NCBI RefSeq assembly: GCF_002835465.1
Contig: NZ_PIZM01000001.1
Span: 248,001-312,000, forward strand
From: Psychromonas sp. psych-6C06
GTDB lineage: Bacteria; Pseudomonadota; Gammaproteobacteria; Enterobacterales; Psychromonadaceae
Length of the DNA: 64,000 nt
Direction of reading: 5' to 3'
Part shown: positions 9,436 to 19,219 of the stretch, piece by piece
Layout of the letters: each line of letters begins with the position of its first letter
How positions within the stretch are numbered: the first letter of the stretch is position 1
Position numbers and translations under genes: made by a program
The notes under the pieces: generated by a model
Database searches by the model: none
What the model was told of the DNA's origin: nothing
Seen by the model: the letters and a program-made list of their open reading frames with translations, nothing else

Positions 9436-10848
9436 TTATTGGGTGTTATTGTCAAAGAGCCTTGCTAAACCGTAACGTGACTGGTTTAAGTAGCTAGTTA
9501 GGTGGCTGGCGCGTTGCGATAATATTTTTTTACTCATTTTACTGGCTAGCTTTGCGTAAGCTTGGCTCAGTGATTGAAGTTTTTTGGTTAGTGCTGGCTG
9601 CTGAATTTGCTGGGTTTCATTGCTAAAAGTGCTGATTGCATTGTAGTTAGCAAAGAAGTAATCGGGATAATGTGTGGAAAGGTTGACTTCATTTCCGGCG
9701 ATACTGACGCGCCTTGAATCATTTTTATTAATGCGTAAATCAGCAATCTCAAAAGAAGATTTTAGTGCTTGATTGATGGTCTTAATTTTTTGCTGATAAT
9801 AATCACTGGCTTCACTATAACCAACAGAAGCGGGCACTAATTGGTGCGATTTTTCATAGAAAAAGGGCATCAAAAGGTGTGACTCATGTACGGGTAAATC
9901 ATCTTGTGGGCGGTTTTTTAGAAAACGAGTGGCGTTTAATGCGCCAATGTCGTCATCCTGTTGTGCTGCTGTTAAAGCAATGCCAAGAATGGCTTGGTTG
10001 GCGTAACGACTATTAATGCCGACTTGGTGAAAAGTATTGCGAGCAGTGCGGTAATAGCCCTGATTAAGTAATGAGTAAGCGAGTGTGATATACAAGCGAT
10101 TTAAGGTCTTCTCTTGTGGTCTTTTTTGCTGCGCCTTTAAGAGATCTTTAATAATAATATGTCCATCTGTCCACCAACCTTGACGCAAGTTAGCAATGGC
10201 GAGGTTCAATTGGGCTGCAGTGTAATGGCTTGAGCTCGCCGGGATTTTTTCATAGATTTTTATCGCTTTATAATGCTCACCTTGTTGTTGCAGGGCGATA
10301 CCTGCCATCAGTAAAGCGTGCTGATGATTTTCTGGCGCTAGCAGGTTGCTATCTTTACTGAGCAGAGCTTGTACATCAGACCATTGTTCGCGTTTGAAAT
10401 AGTATGTCGCTAATAGATAGTTTGCGCGTGCAGTGAGTCCATCATAACCCTGTTCGATAATATGATTAAGCAACTGGTTTGCTGCATTGAACTCATTTAC
10501 TGCAAGCAATTTTTCTACATAATTGAAATATGTTGGATCGTCATAATAACTTTTTATCATGGCTAAGTTATTGACGATTAATGCGCTGTTGTGAACAACT
10601 TGCGTGGGTGCTTTATCAAGTTCTTTCTGTAATGCTGGTAACGATGGAAACTTTGCGCTTTGGTATTGAGGCTGTTTGAGTAAAGTTCGAAAAAAGGTCT
10701 GTGAAAACTGCTGATGCATGTCATCAACATCTTTTAACATGGTTGTAATTAATATTGACTCATTATCAGTGTCATCGGCCAACAAATACTGACTATAGGT
10801 TAAGCAGATAACAATAAAAAGTGTGGCTATATATTTCCAAGGATGCAT
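9436..10848 (-). CDS. Periplasmic TPR protein
   Basis: About 470 residues, with a signal peptide (MHPWKYIATLFIVICLTYS, then LLADD) and TPR-like helices through the middle, such as ARANYLLATYYFKREQW and HALLMAGIALQQQGEHYKAI. There is no lipobox Cys, so it is probably soluble periplasmic or anchored by its signal. The ATG at 10848 is preferred to the GTG at 10863 because GGA lies nine bases upstream. It is the first gene of the TPR operon and follows the clpV terminator, so the operon probably has its own promoter in the 35 bases beyond the hairpin or is reached by read-through. Confidence 0.7.
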   Translation of the reverse strand: MHPWKYIATLFIVICLTYSQYLLADDTDNESILITTMLKDVDDMHQQFSQTFFRTLLKQPQYQSAKFPSLPALQKELDKAPTQVVHNSALIVNNLAMIKSYYDDPTYFNYVEKLLAVNEFNAANQLLNHIIEQGYDGLTARANYLLATYYFKREQWSDVQALLSKDSNLLAPENHQHALLMAGIALQQQGEHYKAIKIYEKIPASSSHYTAAQLNLAIANLRQGWWTDGHIIIKDLLKAQQKRPQEKTLNRLYITLAYSLLNQGYYRTARNTFHQVGINSRYANQAILGIALTAAQQDDDIGALNATRFLKNRPQDDLPVHESHLLMPFFYEKSHQLVPASVGYSEASDYYQQKIKTINQALKSSFEIADLRINKNDSRRVSIAGNEVNLSTHYPDYFFANYNAISTFSNETQQIQQPALTKKLQSLSQAYAKLASKMSKKILSQRASHLTSYLNQSRYGLARLFDNNTQ

Positions 10849-10883
10849 TTGAATTCCGTTCACTGCATGAAGTCCATATAAAA

Positions 10884-10919
10884 AATTAGGACAACATTAT
10901 ACCTAATGTTGCCCTAATT
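10884..10919 (-). terminator. Terminator of the minus-strand T6SS operon
   Basis: A 15-base-pair stem with one mismatch (AATTAGGACAACATT / AATGTTGCCCTAATT) and a 6-base loop lies after the clpV stop. On the minus strand it ends in a T run (complement of TATAAAAAATT). Confidence 0.8.
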
Positions 10920-10972
10920 ATTTACGCTATATTTACGATGTTTGTCATTATTTAAACTTAATCTCTTAAAAA

Positions 10973-13672
10973 TTAAGAGATTTCGTAGCTAAATAAACCT
11001 TCATCGCAAACATTAACGTTGATGTGCGAAATCGCCTCATCATTAGACATTCTGGTCAAACACTCAATCGCCATTTCTGGTAACAGTGTGCGCGTTAGTA
11101 TGTTTTCAATATTACGTGCCCCAGTGTCTACTTCTTGGCTACGTGCAACAATATGTAACATTACATCATCATCGTAGCTAAAGGTCGCGTTATAGTGCTC
11201 CTTCACACGTTTAGCGATGCGGTTCATATTGATTTTACAAATTTTCAATAGATTATCATCGCCTAGTGGGTAATAAGGGATCACTGTAGTACGTCCAAGG
11301 AATGCTGGCTTAAAGTAGTTAAGTAGCTGTGGTCTGAAGTTATCTAGCAATACTTCTGGATCTGGCAGCTCTTCGCTTTGATCACAAATCGCACGAATAT
11401 GTTCTTCAGCCGCATTTGAAGTCATGATGATCACTGTGTTTCTGAAATCAATATCACGTCCTTCACCGTCTTTGATGGTGCCTTTATCAAACAGGTTATA
11501 GAAGATGTCTTGCACGCCCGGGTGCGCTTTTTCCATCTCATCTAACAGGATGATGCTGTGTGGTTTACGACGAGCAGCCTCTGTTAAAACGCCACCCTCA
11601 CCGTAACCAACGTAACCTGGAGGTGAACCCAGTAACATAGAAACTTTATGCTCTTCTTTAAATTCTGACATGTTAATGCAGGTGATGTTTTGTTCGCCAC
11701 CATAAAGTTCATCGGCCAGAGCTAAGGCTGTTTCTGTTTTACCGATACCACTTGAGCCAACCATGAAGAATACGCCAACCGGTTTACGTGGATCCGTTAA
11801 GCCCGCACGGGAAGTTTTAATACACTCTGCAATCGCTTCTAATGCGTGATCTTGTCCGATAACGCGTTTCTCTAATGAATCTTTAAGACCCATAATAGAT
11901 TTAATTTCGTTAGACACCATTTTGCCCACTGGAATACCTGTCCAGTTAGCAACAACCTCAGCAATCGCTTGCGCACCAACATTAACCTGAATCATCGGCT
12001 CATCGCCTTGTAATTCATTTAATTCACTCATTAATGTTTGTAACTGTTGTTTAATCTCAGCCAGCGTTTGCTCATCTAATAGTGCTTCATCAGCCTCTAC
12101 TTCTTTATCCTGTGATACGGCAAGCTGTGCTTTACTTTGCGCGTTGAAACTATTTTCAATCTGCTTTTGTAAACCGTGAATAGTTTCAACTAGCGCTAGC
12201 TCTTTTTTCCACTGCGCTTCTTGCTCCACCAATCGTTCTTCTGACGCTGCTTTCTGTGCAATTAATTCATCAATTTTTTCTTGATGATTACCATGTGCTG
12301 CATGTTCACGTTGAAGCGATTTGATCGTAGTATCTGCTTGGAGAATAAAGCGACGTGTATTTTCCACGCTTTCCGGTGTTGCACTTTGACTTAATGAAAC
12401 ACGTGCGCAGGCGGTATCTAATAAGCTCACTGATTTATCAGGTAGTTGACGAGAAGTGATGTAACGACTTGATAGTTTTACTGAGTCGACAATCGCTTCG
12501 TCCATAATGTTTACACCATGGTGATTTTGCAACATACCCGCGATAGCACGCATCATGTTGATCGCTTTTTCTTCACTTGGCTCTTCAATTTTAACTACTT
12601 GGAAGCGACGTGTTAACGCCGGATCACGTTCAAAGTATTTTTTGTATTCAGCCCATGTTGTTGCTGCAATGGTACGAAGTTCACCACGCGCAAGTGCTGG
12701 TTTAAGTAAGTTTGCAGCATCGCCTTGACCCTCTTTACCACCGGCACCAATGAGCGTATGCGCTTCATCGATAAACATGATGATAGGCTGCGGTGATGCT
12801 TTAACTTCTGCGATTACAGATTTTAAGCGATTTTCAAACTCACCTTTTACGCTTGCACCCGCTTGTAATAAACCTAAGTCTAATGAACGAACCGATACAT
12901 CTTTTAATGCATCAGGCACATCACCAGATGCAATACGCAGTGCAAATCCTTCAATAACCGCTGTTTTACCAACACCGGCTTCACCGGTTAAGATTGGGTT
13001 ATTTTGACGACGACGAATTAAGATATCGACGATTTGACGTATCTCTTCGTCACGACCCAAGATCGGATCAATTTTGCCTTTTTTAGCATCATCGGTGAGG
13101 TTGACAGTAAATTTATCCAGTGATGGTGTGCTGCTTGGCGTCGCTGATGCCGCATTGCCGTTTGATGTAGTATCACCCATCATGTTGCTTGCTGATTCTG
13201 CTGTGCTGCCTACAATCGCACGCGTTACTTCACGTAATGATTCTGGTTTGATTTTTTTCAATTCACCAGAGAGTGCGCCTGTTGTTTGACGTAATGTATC
13301 ATCAAGCAGTAATGCCGTTAAAATATGTGCTGAAGTTGCAACCGGCTGACCATACTCTACCGATGCAAGCATCCAGGCATTTTTGCTGATATCGACAATG
13401 GTCGGAGAAAGCGCTGGGGCACGGGTATTACCGCCTTTAATTCGGTCTAGTTCACGATTGATATCTTGAACAAGTCGCCCTAAGTCTACGTCGAACTTTT
13501 CTAAGATAGCGACAATATCGCTATCTCGGACTTCCAATAATTTTAATAACCAATGTTCAATTTCAACATTGAAGTGGGTACGCGCTAAACAGATCCCTGC
13601 TGCCCCTTCGAGTGCATTACGGGAGGTTTCATTTAAGCGACCAACCAATGACTTTAAATCAATTGTAACCAT
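10973..13672 (-). CDS. clpV: T6SS sheath-disassembly ATPase ClpV (TssH)
   Basis: ClpV is the AAA+ unfoldase that recycles the contracted TssB/TssC sheath. The 899-residue length is normal. Order: an N-terminal Clp repeat domain (about 1-150), a first AAA domain with Walker A GEAGVGKTA (about 227-235), a coiled middle domain (about 420-560), and a second AAA domain with GSSGIGKTE (about 635-643) and the sensor region SIILLDEMEKAHPGVQD. The N-terminal domain begins IDLKSLVGRLNETSRNALEGAA, the typical sheath-binding form. The start is supported by AAGGAATATAT directly upstream. It is the last gene of the minus T6SS operon. Confidence 0.96.
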   Translation of the reverse strand: MVTIDLKSLVGRLNETSRNALEGAAGICLARTHFNVEIEHWLLKLLEVRDSDIVAILEKFDVDLGRLVQDINRELDRIKGGNTRAPALSPTIVDISKNAWMLASVEYGQPVATSAHILTALLLDDTLRQTTGALSGELKKIKPESLREVTRAIVGSTAESASNMMGDTTSNGNAASATPSSTPSLDKFTVNLTDDAKKGKIDPILGRDEEIRQIVDILIRRRQNNPILTGEAGVGKTAVIEGFALRIASGDVPDALKDVSVRSLDLGLLQAGASVKGEFENRLKSVIAEVKASPQPIIMFIDEAHTLIGAGGKEGQGDAANLLKPALARGELRTIAATTWAEYKKYFERDPALTRRFQVVKIEEPSEEKAINMMRAIAGMLQNHHGVNIMDEAIVDSVKLSSRYITSRQLPDKSVSLLDTACARVSLSQSATPESVENTRRFILQADTTIKSLQREHAAHGNHQEKIDELIAQKAASEERLVEQEAQWKKELALVETIHGLQKQIENSFNAQSKAQLAVSQDKEVEADEALLDEQTLAEIKQQLQTLMSELNELQGDEPMIQVNVGAQAIAEVVANWTGIPVGKMVSNEIKSIMGLKDSLEKRVIGQDHALEAIAECIKTSRAGLTDPRKPVGVFFMVGSSGIGKTETALALADELYGGEQNITCINMSEFKEEHKVSMLLGSPPGYVGYGEGGVLTEAARRKPHSIILLDEMEKAHPGVQDIFYNLFDKGTIKDGEGRDIDFRNTVIIMTSNAAEEHIRAICDQSEELPDPEVLLDNFRPQLLNYFKPAFLGRTTVIPYYPLGDDNLLKICKINMNRIAKRVKEHYNATFSYDDDVMLHIVARSQEVDTGARNIENILTRTLLPEMAIECLTRMSNDEAISHINVNVCDEGLFSYEIS

Positions 13673-13714
13673 ATATATTCCTTAAGATTATTGTCTAACT
13701 TGTCGTGATACTTG

Positions 13715-14131
13715 TTAGCATACGCCAGCTACTTTTTTGCAGCAGGCGACACCGCATATTTTCGTAAAGCTACTATTTTCGTTATAAAACTCCCCGACAC
13801 CACCTGCACGAATCACCCAGTTGAATTTTTCTTCATCAAGGTAAACGTAGCCTGAACTAAAACATGGGAGTGCTTTATAGCGTTCGTTAAGTGTTTCTTC
13901 ATGCGTTACCGCCGCATGTTCAACAAATGCGTTAAAGGTCTTTTCTGAAACATGAAAGCCTTTACAAACCTCTGCCATTTTTGGACGGGTTTCGATATTT
14001 TTGCCTTGCGCTAAAATGGCAAAACGGGGTTCGTCGTTAAAGTCCCATAAAGAGGAGCAAGCGCTCAAGGTGCTAAATAAGAAAACAGATAAACCGTATT
14101 GGCCTATTTTTTTTAGTGCACTGTTTTTCAT
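13715..14131 (-). CDS. Small T6SS-linked lipoprotein, unknown
   Basis: A 138-residue protein with a lipoprotein signal (lipobox LSAC, Cys25). The mature part is about 114 residues with several cysteines near the C terminus, including a vicinal pair in GVACCKKVAGVC. It does not look like TssJ, which is encoded at 25233. The ATG at 14131 is chosen because it places the lipobox correctly; an upstream start would overlap tssG. It lies between tssG and clpV in the operon, so a role in the T6SS or its export site is inferred from position only. Confidence 0.6.
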   Translation of the reverse strand: MKNSALKKIGQYGLSVFLFSTLSACSSLWDFNDEPRFAILAQGKNIETRPKMAEVCKGFHVSEKTFNAFVEHAAVTHEETLNERYKALPCFSSGYVYLDEEKFNWVIRAGGVGEFYNENSSFTKICGVACCKKVAGVC

Positions 14132-14132
14132 T

Positions 14133-15221
14133 TTATTTTCTTTTAGAAATTGGGATGTCAACAATCTCATCAGTTGTACCTATCTCTTGTTGTTTTTTGG
14201 ATAACCAACTTGTCCAGCCAAGAATCGACTGGCTATTCAGGTTGGATTGTGGAATATCTTTCTTTAGTATCCTGAGAGTGAAGCTATAGTCGTGTTCAAA
14301 CCCTAGGTAAAGGCGAACGATCTCATCAAGTGCCTTGAGGTGTGCTGTATGTGGCGTAAATTGTGCTAGCTGTTGTTTATTTAAAGGGCCTAAAATTATA
14401 TTTATTTTCCCCTGTGCGAACCAACCCTTTTTACCCAACATGACGGTTTTACCGAGCTGGTTATTTTGCCCTAGTGCCATACTGCTCGGAAAACGGGTAC
14501 GCACATCGTCAATTAAGTCTTGCCATTGCCCCACGAACTCTTTGATCTCAACGGGCAGTGAAAAGTGACTTTCTAGAATCTGTTTTAAACCAGAAGCACT
14601 GCGCACATTGCTGTTTAATAAACCCGCGTAGTAGAGCAATGATTCATCTTTGGTATATAAGCGATCAGTTAAGTGCTTGCCGTTTAAGCCAACCAGCGCC
14701 ATTAACATCTGCGTAAAATCATCTTTCACTTTACGCTTTTGTAAGTGGTTTCGTTCATATTGCAACGGCGCGTTATATTTACTTGATGCTTGAAAAAACA
14801 GCGAGGTTGTTCGGTGGTTAAAGACATCAAAAAATGCCTTCATGGAGGTATCTTTAAGTTTGAGACGTTTTAATACGGTTTCTGTGTAGTGGTATGGCAA
14901 TACGCCATGGCTGCCGGTTAATCCAATAAAGTTAACATCCATCGACCACTGCTTTTTGAATTGCGTTTGTTGAGTATTATGCGTAATGGATGCAATTTCT
15001 GATGCTGGAAAAGACAGTGATTGATTGCTTGAAAAACGAATACACTCAGCCTGCGGAGGCATGAATTTACCCACCGCATGAAGTGCAGTCGAATCAATGT
15101 GATCACTGTAGTTGTTACTTCGTTCGAGTACCCTGACCGCCTGCTTAAAGGAGAACTGGTAAGGGTGCTCGGTTAACTTCTGGGTTACAGAAGTACTTTT
15201 TCGCCAGCTCGTGGAGGACAT
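14133..15221 (-). CDS. tssG: T6SS baseplate subunit TssG
   Basis: TssG (ImpH/VasB) forms the baseplate wedge with TssE, TssF and TssK. The 362-residue length is usual. Family features seen: the N-terminal YQFSFKQAVRVLER, the segment LTGSHGVLPYHYTETVL, and LGFEHDYSFTLRI near the end. The gene overlaps the end of tssF by 37 bases, which indicates translational coupling. Confidence 0.93.
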   Translation of the reverse strand: MSSTSWRKSTSVTQKLTEHPYQFSFKQAVRVLERSNNYSDHIDSTALHAVGKFMPPQAECIRFSSNQSLSFPASEIASITHNTQQTQFKKQWSMDVNFIGLTGSHGVLPYHYTETVLKRLKLKDTSMKAFFDVFNHRTTSLFFQASSKYNAPLQYERNHLQKRKVKDDFTQMLMALVGLNGKHLTDRLYTKDESLLYYAGLLNSNVRSASGLKQILESHFSLPVEIKEFVGQWQDLIDDVRTRFPSSMALGQNNQLGKTVMLGKKGWFAQGKINIILGPLNKQQLAQFTPHTAHLKALDEIVRLYLGFEHDYSFTLRILKKDIPQSNLNSQSILGWTSWLSKKQQEIGTTDEIVDIPISKRK

Positions 15222-17020
15222 TTCTTTAAATAACCTTCTTTATTTTTGGTTTTGATCAGTAATCGTGTAAAAGAGTTGATAGAGCAATATAAGCCAAAGA
15301 AGTGCTCTAATACGGTAGCAAATAGATAAACGCTGGTGCCACTCAGTAGTGAGTCATCAATTTTAACGGTAATTTCAATACCACGACACATGGCGGTAAA
15401 GCCATCAATGGTCAATGGTGAACTGATCGGTTTGGCGTTAACTTCCATAATCGATTCTATCAATGCACGGGAAACGGCTGAGTTTTTAAAGTCGTACAAA
15501 CGCAGCATCTCTTTCAAGGCCATGCAGGCATCGTTACCACCTGTTAACGATAAAAAGTTTAAGTTCAAATGCGAGATTAAACGCCAGCGAGCGTGATCGC
15601 GAAGTGGTGGTCTAACTACCCGTGTTGGTTGCACAAGGTAGCGTATTGCAGAGCACGGTGGAGCGCTATCGACACATTGTAATTGTGATTCACCCACTGA
15701 ATAGGGGAGCTTTTGTGGTAAGTCGCGATTACTACACATTGTTTCGATACTAAGCGTGCGATCTTCTGGAATATTAGGGTTAAATTTTAAATCCACTAAA
15801 GATAAGAAAACGTCTGTACCTTCATCACGATCGTAATTATCTAACTTGGCATGGCGACGTTTAGCAAACCAGAATGCATGCGCATCATCTTCCTGTTGGG
15901 CATGGTTTTGTCCATAAAATGGTAAAAAGTCGAGATCTTCACCGACGTAGGAGGAAGCACACACTTTATCGATGCTGTAAACCTCATAACCGAGCGTGCG
16001 ACGTGAATCAGGGGTCACTTTATATTCATGTTGGGTATGATCTAACTTAATCGGGTCTGCGCTGTGTTGAAACAGATTAATGACTGGTGTACAGCCTAAA
16101 TTAAAGGTGTTTTCATCGATGTTATGTTCGAGTTCGATATCTGCTTCGTTGAGATAAATATAAAGGTCAATGGCATCTGATTGATGCGACTTTAGCTGCG
16201 CTGCAATACCGGTAATATCGATGAACATGAATTTTTCTGGAAAGGCAAAGTATTCACTGAGCAAGCGATAGCCTATAAACGAGTTATCAGGGTAGGGCAA
16301 TAAACCCTCATCGCTTTTAAACCCAACCGGTTTGATGATATTTAACCCCAGATCAATCGGTTGAGTATCGTCCTCTGATTTGGCTAGAAAGCTACGGTTA
16401 CAGCTGTTTAATAACATCTGGTAAATAGGGTTAATATGCTGTGACTGCCCCTTAAGATAAAAACGCAAAGTATCAATATTTAAATCACAGAAATGAATAT
16501 CGCTGGAAAAAGTTTTTAATGAAAGCTTCAATACACTTTCAGCGCCACGAATACGATTAGATCCCGGAGTAAAAAAGGGTTTACCCATCACCGAAGCTTC
16601 GCTTACCTCAATCGGTAACAGAGGAACATCATAACCTGTTGTAAAACGACAGTTTTCACCTTGAAACTGTGTTGTTTCCAGTAAGGTACCACTGGCTATC
16701 GGGTAATTAGAGTCTAACTGTTCTTTGTCTGCCACAAACTGCACAACCGACATGGACGGTAAAGGGCGTTGATAATGCGGGTATAAGCTACCTAATAACG
16801 CATCACTTATTTCAGGGAAGTCGTCATTGAGCTTATGTTGAATTCGCGCGTTGAGAAAGGCAAAACTTTCTACCAAACGTGAAGCATGTGGATCTTCAAT
16901 ATTGTCGTTATTAATGCCTAAACGGGCTGCGATTTTAGGGTGTTCTTTGGCAAATTCAGCACCGAGTTGGCGCATGTAAACCAACTCTTTTTCGTAATAG
17001 GGGAGTAACTCATCAGTCAT
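15185..17020 (-). CDS. tssF: T6SS baseplate subunit TssF
   Basis: TssF (ImpG/VasA) is the main baseplate wedge protein. The N terminus MTDELLPYYEKELVYMRQLG and the motif EFAKEHPKIAARLGI are diagnostic, as is DPHASRLVESFAFLNARIQ. The 611-residue length is normal. AAGGAAAT lies upstream of the ATG, two bases after the tssE stop. A downstream overlap with tssG couples the two. Confidence 0.95.
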   Translation of the reverse strand: MTDELLPYYEKELVYMRQLGAEFAKEHPKIAARLGINNDNIEDPHASRLVESFAFLNARIQHKLNDDFPEISDALLGSLYPHYQRPLPSMSVVQFVADKEQLDSNYPIASGTLLETTQFQGENCRFTTGYDVPLLPIEVSEASVMGKPFFTPGSNRIRGAESVLKLSLKTFSSDIHFCDLNIDTLRFYLKGQSQHINPIYQMLLNSCNRSFLAKSEDDTQPIDLGLNIIKPVGFKSDEGLLPYPDNSFIGYRLLSEYFAFPEKFMFIDITGIAAQLKSHQSDAIDLYIYLNEADIELEHNIDENTFNLGCTPVINLFQHSADPIKLDHTQHEYKVTPDSRRTLGYEVYSIDKVCASSYVGEDLDFLPFYGQNHAQQEDDAHAFWFAKRRHAKLDNYDRDEGTDVFLSLVDLKFNPNIPEDRTLSIETMCSNRDLPQKLPYSVGESQLQCVDSAPPCSAIRYLVQPTRVVRPPLRDHARWRLISHLNLNFLSLTGGNDACMALKEMLRLYDFKNSAVSRALIESIMEVNAKPISSPLTIDGFTAMCRGIEITVKIDDSLLSGTSVYLFATVLEHFFGLYCSINSFTRLLIKTKNKEGYLKKCPPRAGEKVLL

Positions 17021-17022
17021 GG

Positions 17023-17511
17023 TTATATTTCCTTAACGCTAACGGAACGTGTTACAGAGTCGAGAATGGAGTCAAATACAACCACTTCAGGAATAGGATC
17101 TGCATAAATCACCGTATCAATGCGAAATCGCAGTGTACGGTCGACGCTATCGCTGTTATCTACAAAGGCAACCTTCACTGACTTAAAGCGAGGTTCGTAA
17201 CTCTTAAGCGTTGTTTCTAAATGGGTGATAAATTTTTTGCGATGTTCCATATCGCGAATATTAACGGTTGCTAAATCGGGTAAACCATAATTGAAAATGG
17301 AGTGTTCAACCTCTTGAAAATCACTGCTTGGTTGTAACATATGGTAACGGGTATTTAGTAACGATTCTAAGTCACGACTAATACTGATACGTAACTGTTT
17401 CACTAGTTGGTGATGTTGTAATTTTTGTTCGTTATTGTGTAACGGCTCATCATCAAATAGTCTGTCTAAAATAGAAGGGCGTAATTTTTTATCTTTTTCA
17501 ATACGTGCCAT
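17023..17511 (-). CDS. tssE: T6SS baseplate subunit TssE
   Basis: TssE is a gp25-like baseplate protein that starts sheath assembly. The sequence has the family pattern PSILDRLFDDEP near the N terminus, followed by ISRDLESLLNTRY and YGLPDLATVNI in the centre. The 162-residue length is normal. It begins two bases after tssC2 ends and two bases before tssF starts on the minus strand. Confidence 0.94.
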   Translation of the reverse strand: MARIEKDKKLRPSILDRLFDDEPLHNNEQKLQHHQLVKQLRISISRDLESLLNTRYHMLQPSSDFQEVEHSIFNYGLPDLATVNIRDMEHRKKFITHLETTLKSYEPRFKSVKVAFVDNSDSVDRTLRFRIDTVIYADPIPEVVVFDSILDSVTRSVSVKEI

Positions 17512-17513
17512 CT

Positions 17514-19019
17514 TTATTTCCCAAAGCTTGCAAGTTCGGTGACCAGCTCTAATTCAGACACCATTTGGTCGAGCTGATAGTGCGGTTGCACATGGATAAC
17601 ACATAAAAATTTACCCGGTTTATTTGGGTGTTCTTTAACGCGCACGTAGCCATCTTTCAGCGGGTACTTCGCTTGTTCGGTCCAGTCTAAATCTTCGCTA
17701 CCGGTTGTGTATTGCATTAACCATTTACGGATATAATCCTCACAGCTTTCTGGACTGATAAAAGAGCCGATTTTGTCGCGTACCATTAACTTGATGTAAT
17801 GGGAGATACGTGCGCCACATAAAACGTGCTGTAGCATTGATGATATTTTTGCATTGGTATCAACATCAATGGCTGCGTAACGCTTAGGTTTATGAATCGA
17901 TTGGTTATTATAAAACGTGCTATAGGGTGATAAATAACCTTGGCAAAGCGAGATAAATCCTAACTCGCTGATTTTCTTTTCACTAGCATCAGTGAGTACA
18001 ACATTTGTAATGGGCTTATAAGCTATATTATTTGCATCGGTTGCATGGCTATCGTGAGCAAGCTCTTTAAAAATACCCCCTGATAGGTGATTACGAGGAG
18101 CACCACGAATATGGCCGAACCAACCAATATCGGCGAATTCACGGATGAGAATACACCCAAAGGCATAACTGGCATTGCCCCATAGGTTATTTTCACCATG
18201 GCGGTCTTTTTTCTCGTAAAAGTTGACCCCTTTATAACTTGCCATCGCTGTTTGGTAAGGGCGTCGCATCAATACTTTAGGGAGTGTGACACCGATAAAA
18301 CGCGTATCTGTGGTTTTACGTAGGGTATTCCATTTTGTATATTCATTTTGATCAAAAACATGGTCAAAATCGATGGGTAATCCAAACCCTGAAAAATCAT
18401 CCATACCGAATAGCTCGCTGGATGCACCGGTGATGAAGGGTGAGAATGAAGCTGCCGCAATTTGTGCAATACCGGCTAAGGTTGAAAGATCATCATAAGG
18501 GTGTGCTTTACTGACGCGATGACTTATTTCATAGTCTCCAATAATCGCACCATAGGGTTCACCACCGGGAATACCAAACTCTTCGCTATATATTTTTTGA
18601 AACAGTTGGCTTTGGTCAAATTCCATCGCTTTGCTTAAATCTTTAACAACCTCTGACCATTTAATATCGAATACTTTTACTTTAACACTACGGCATCCAT
18701 CGGCTTGTTTTACCAATAACCACAAACCACGCCATGAGGCTTCTAATTTTTGTAAACGAGGGTGGTGAATGATTTCATTAATTTGATCATTAATTTGTTC
18801 ATCAATATTAGCGATAAGGTGCAGTAGGGCATTTTTAGCTAAGCGTGTGCTTTGTAATTTACTTTTGTCGACAAAGTTTTCAAGGCAGTATTGAAGCGCT
18901 TTAGTATCATCCTTTTCATTAACAAGATCAGTTAAATCAGTGATGTATGAAGGCTGTTCTAAAACAGAGTCTAATAGTGATGTGTCTGATTGGGTCATGA
19001 GTCTAGGCGAATAAGGCAT
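17514..19019 (-). CDS. tssC2: Second T6SS sheath large-subunit paralogue (TssC2)
   Basis: A 501-residue EvpB/VipB family protein with the family block LEASWRGLWLLVKQADG, EFDQSQLFQKIYSEEFGIPGG-type core, and the C-terminal LCVIHVQPHYQLDQMVSELEL. It is clearly related to, but distinct from, TssC1 at 19220. Paired TssC genes are known, for example TssC40 and TssC41 in Agrobacterium, where both are needed for the sheath or baseplate. It is coupled to the small ORF upstream with a two-base gap. The choice between the ATG at 19019 and the one at 18998 is open; neither has a good ribosome site. Confidence 0.9.
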   Translation of the reverse strand: MPYSPRLMTQSDTSLLDSVLEQPSYITDLTDLVNEKDDTKALQYCLENFVDKSKLQSTRLAKNALLHLIANIDEQINDQINEIIHHPRLQKLEASWRGLWLLVKQADGCRSVKVKVFDIKWSEVVKDLSKAMEFDQSQLFQKIYSEEFGIPGGEPYGAIIGDYEISHRVSKAHPYDDLSTLAGIAQIAAASFSPFITGASSELFGMDDFSGFGLPIDFDHVFDQNEYTKWNTLRKTTDTRFIGVTLPKVLMRRPYQTAMASYKGVNFYEKKDRHGENNLWGNASYAFGCILIREFADIGWFGHIRGAPRNHLSGGIFKELAHDSHATDANNIAYKPITNVVLTDASEKKISELGFISLCQGYLSPYSTFYNNQSIHKPKRYAAIDVDTNAKISSMLQHVLCGARISHYIKLMVRDKIGSFISPESCEDYIRKWLMQYTTGSEDLDWTEQAKYPLKDGYVRVKEHPNKPGKFLCVIHVQPHYQLDQMVSELELVTELASFGK

Positions 19020-19021
19020 AT

Positions 19022-19186
19022 CTATTTACTGTGGGTAATGCTAATTCGCAGAAATGGATTCTCTTTGATAAAAAACAAGGGAATAGAAAAATGACTTAGC
19101 TGCTGTCCATTGATTAACATCAGTAAGCGCTGCAAGCCAGTAGTTACTGTTGTTGTATGGCTAAAAACAGCCTTGATTAAGTGCAT
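19022..19186 (-). CDS. 54-residue small ORF between tssC1 and tssC2
   Basis: A small gene not usually reported because of its size. It starts with ATG at 19186 behind AGGGAATAGATA, a good ribosome site, and ends with TAG two bases before the tssC2 start. Translation starts MHLIKAVFSHTTTVTTG and ends RISITHSK. It has a hydrophobic, basic character, with FSIPLFFIKENPF in the second half, and no recognised domain. Its fit between two sheath genes suggests it is translated, perhaps only as a leader that couples tssC2, perhaps as a small T6SS protein. Confidence 0.5.
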   Translation of the reverse strand: MHLIKAVFSHTTTVTTGLQRLLMLINGQQLSHFSIPLFFIKENPFLRISITHSK

Positions 19187-19219
19187 TATCTATTCCCTGA
19201 GTGTTTTTTAGTTAGCTAA

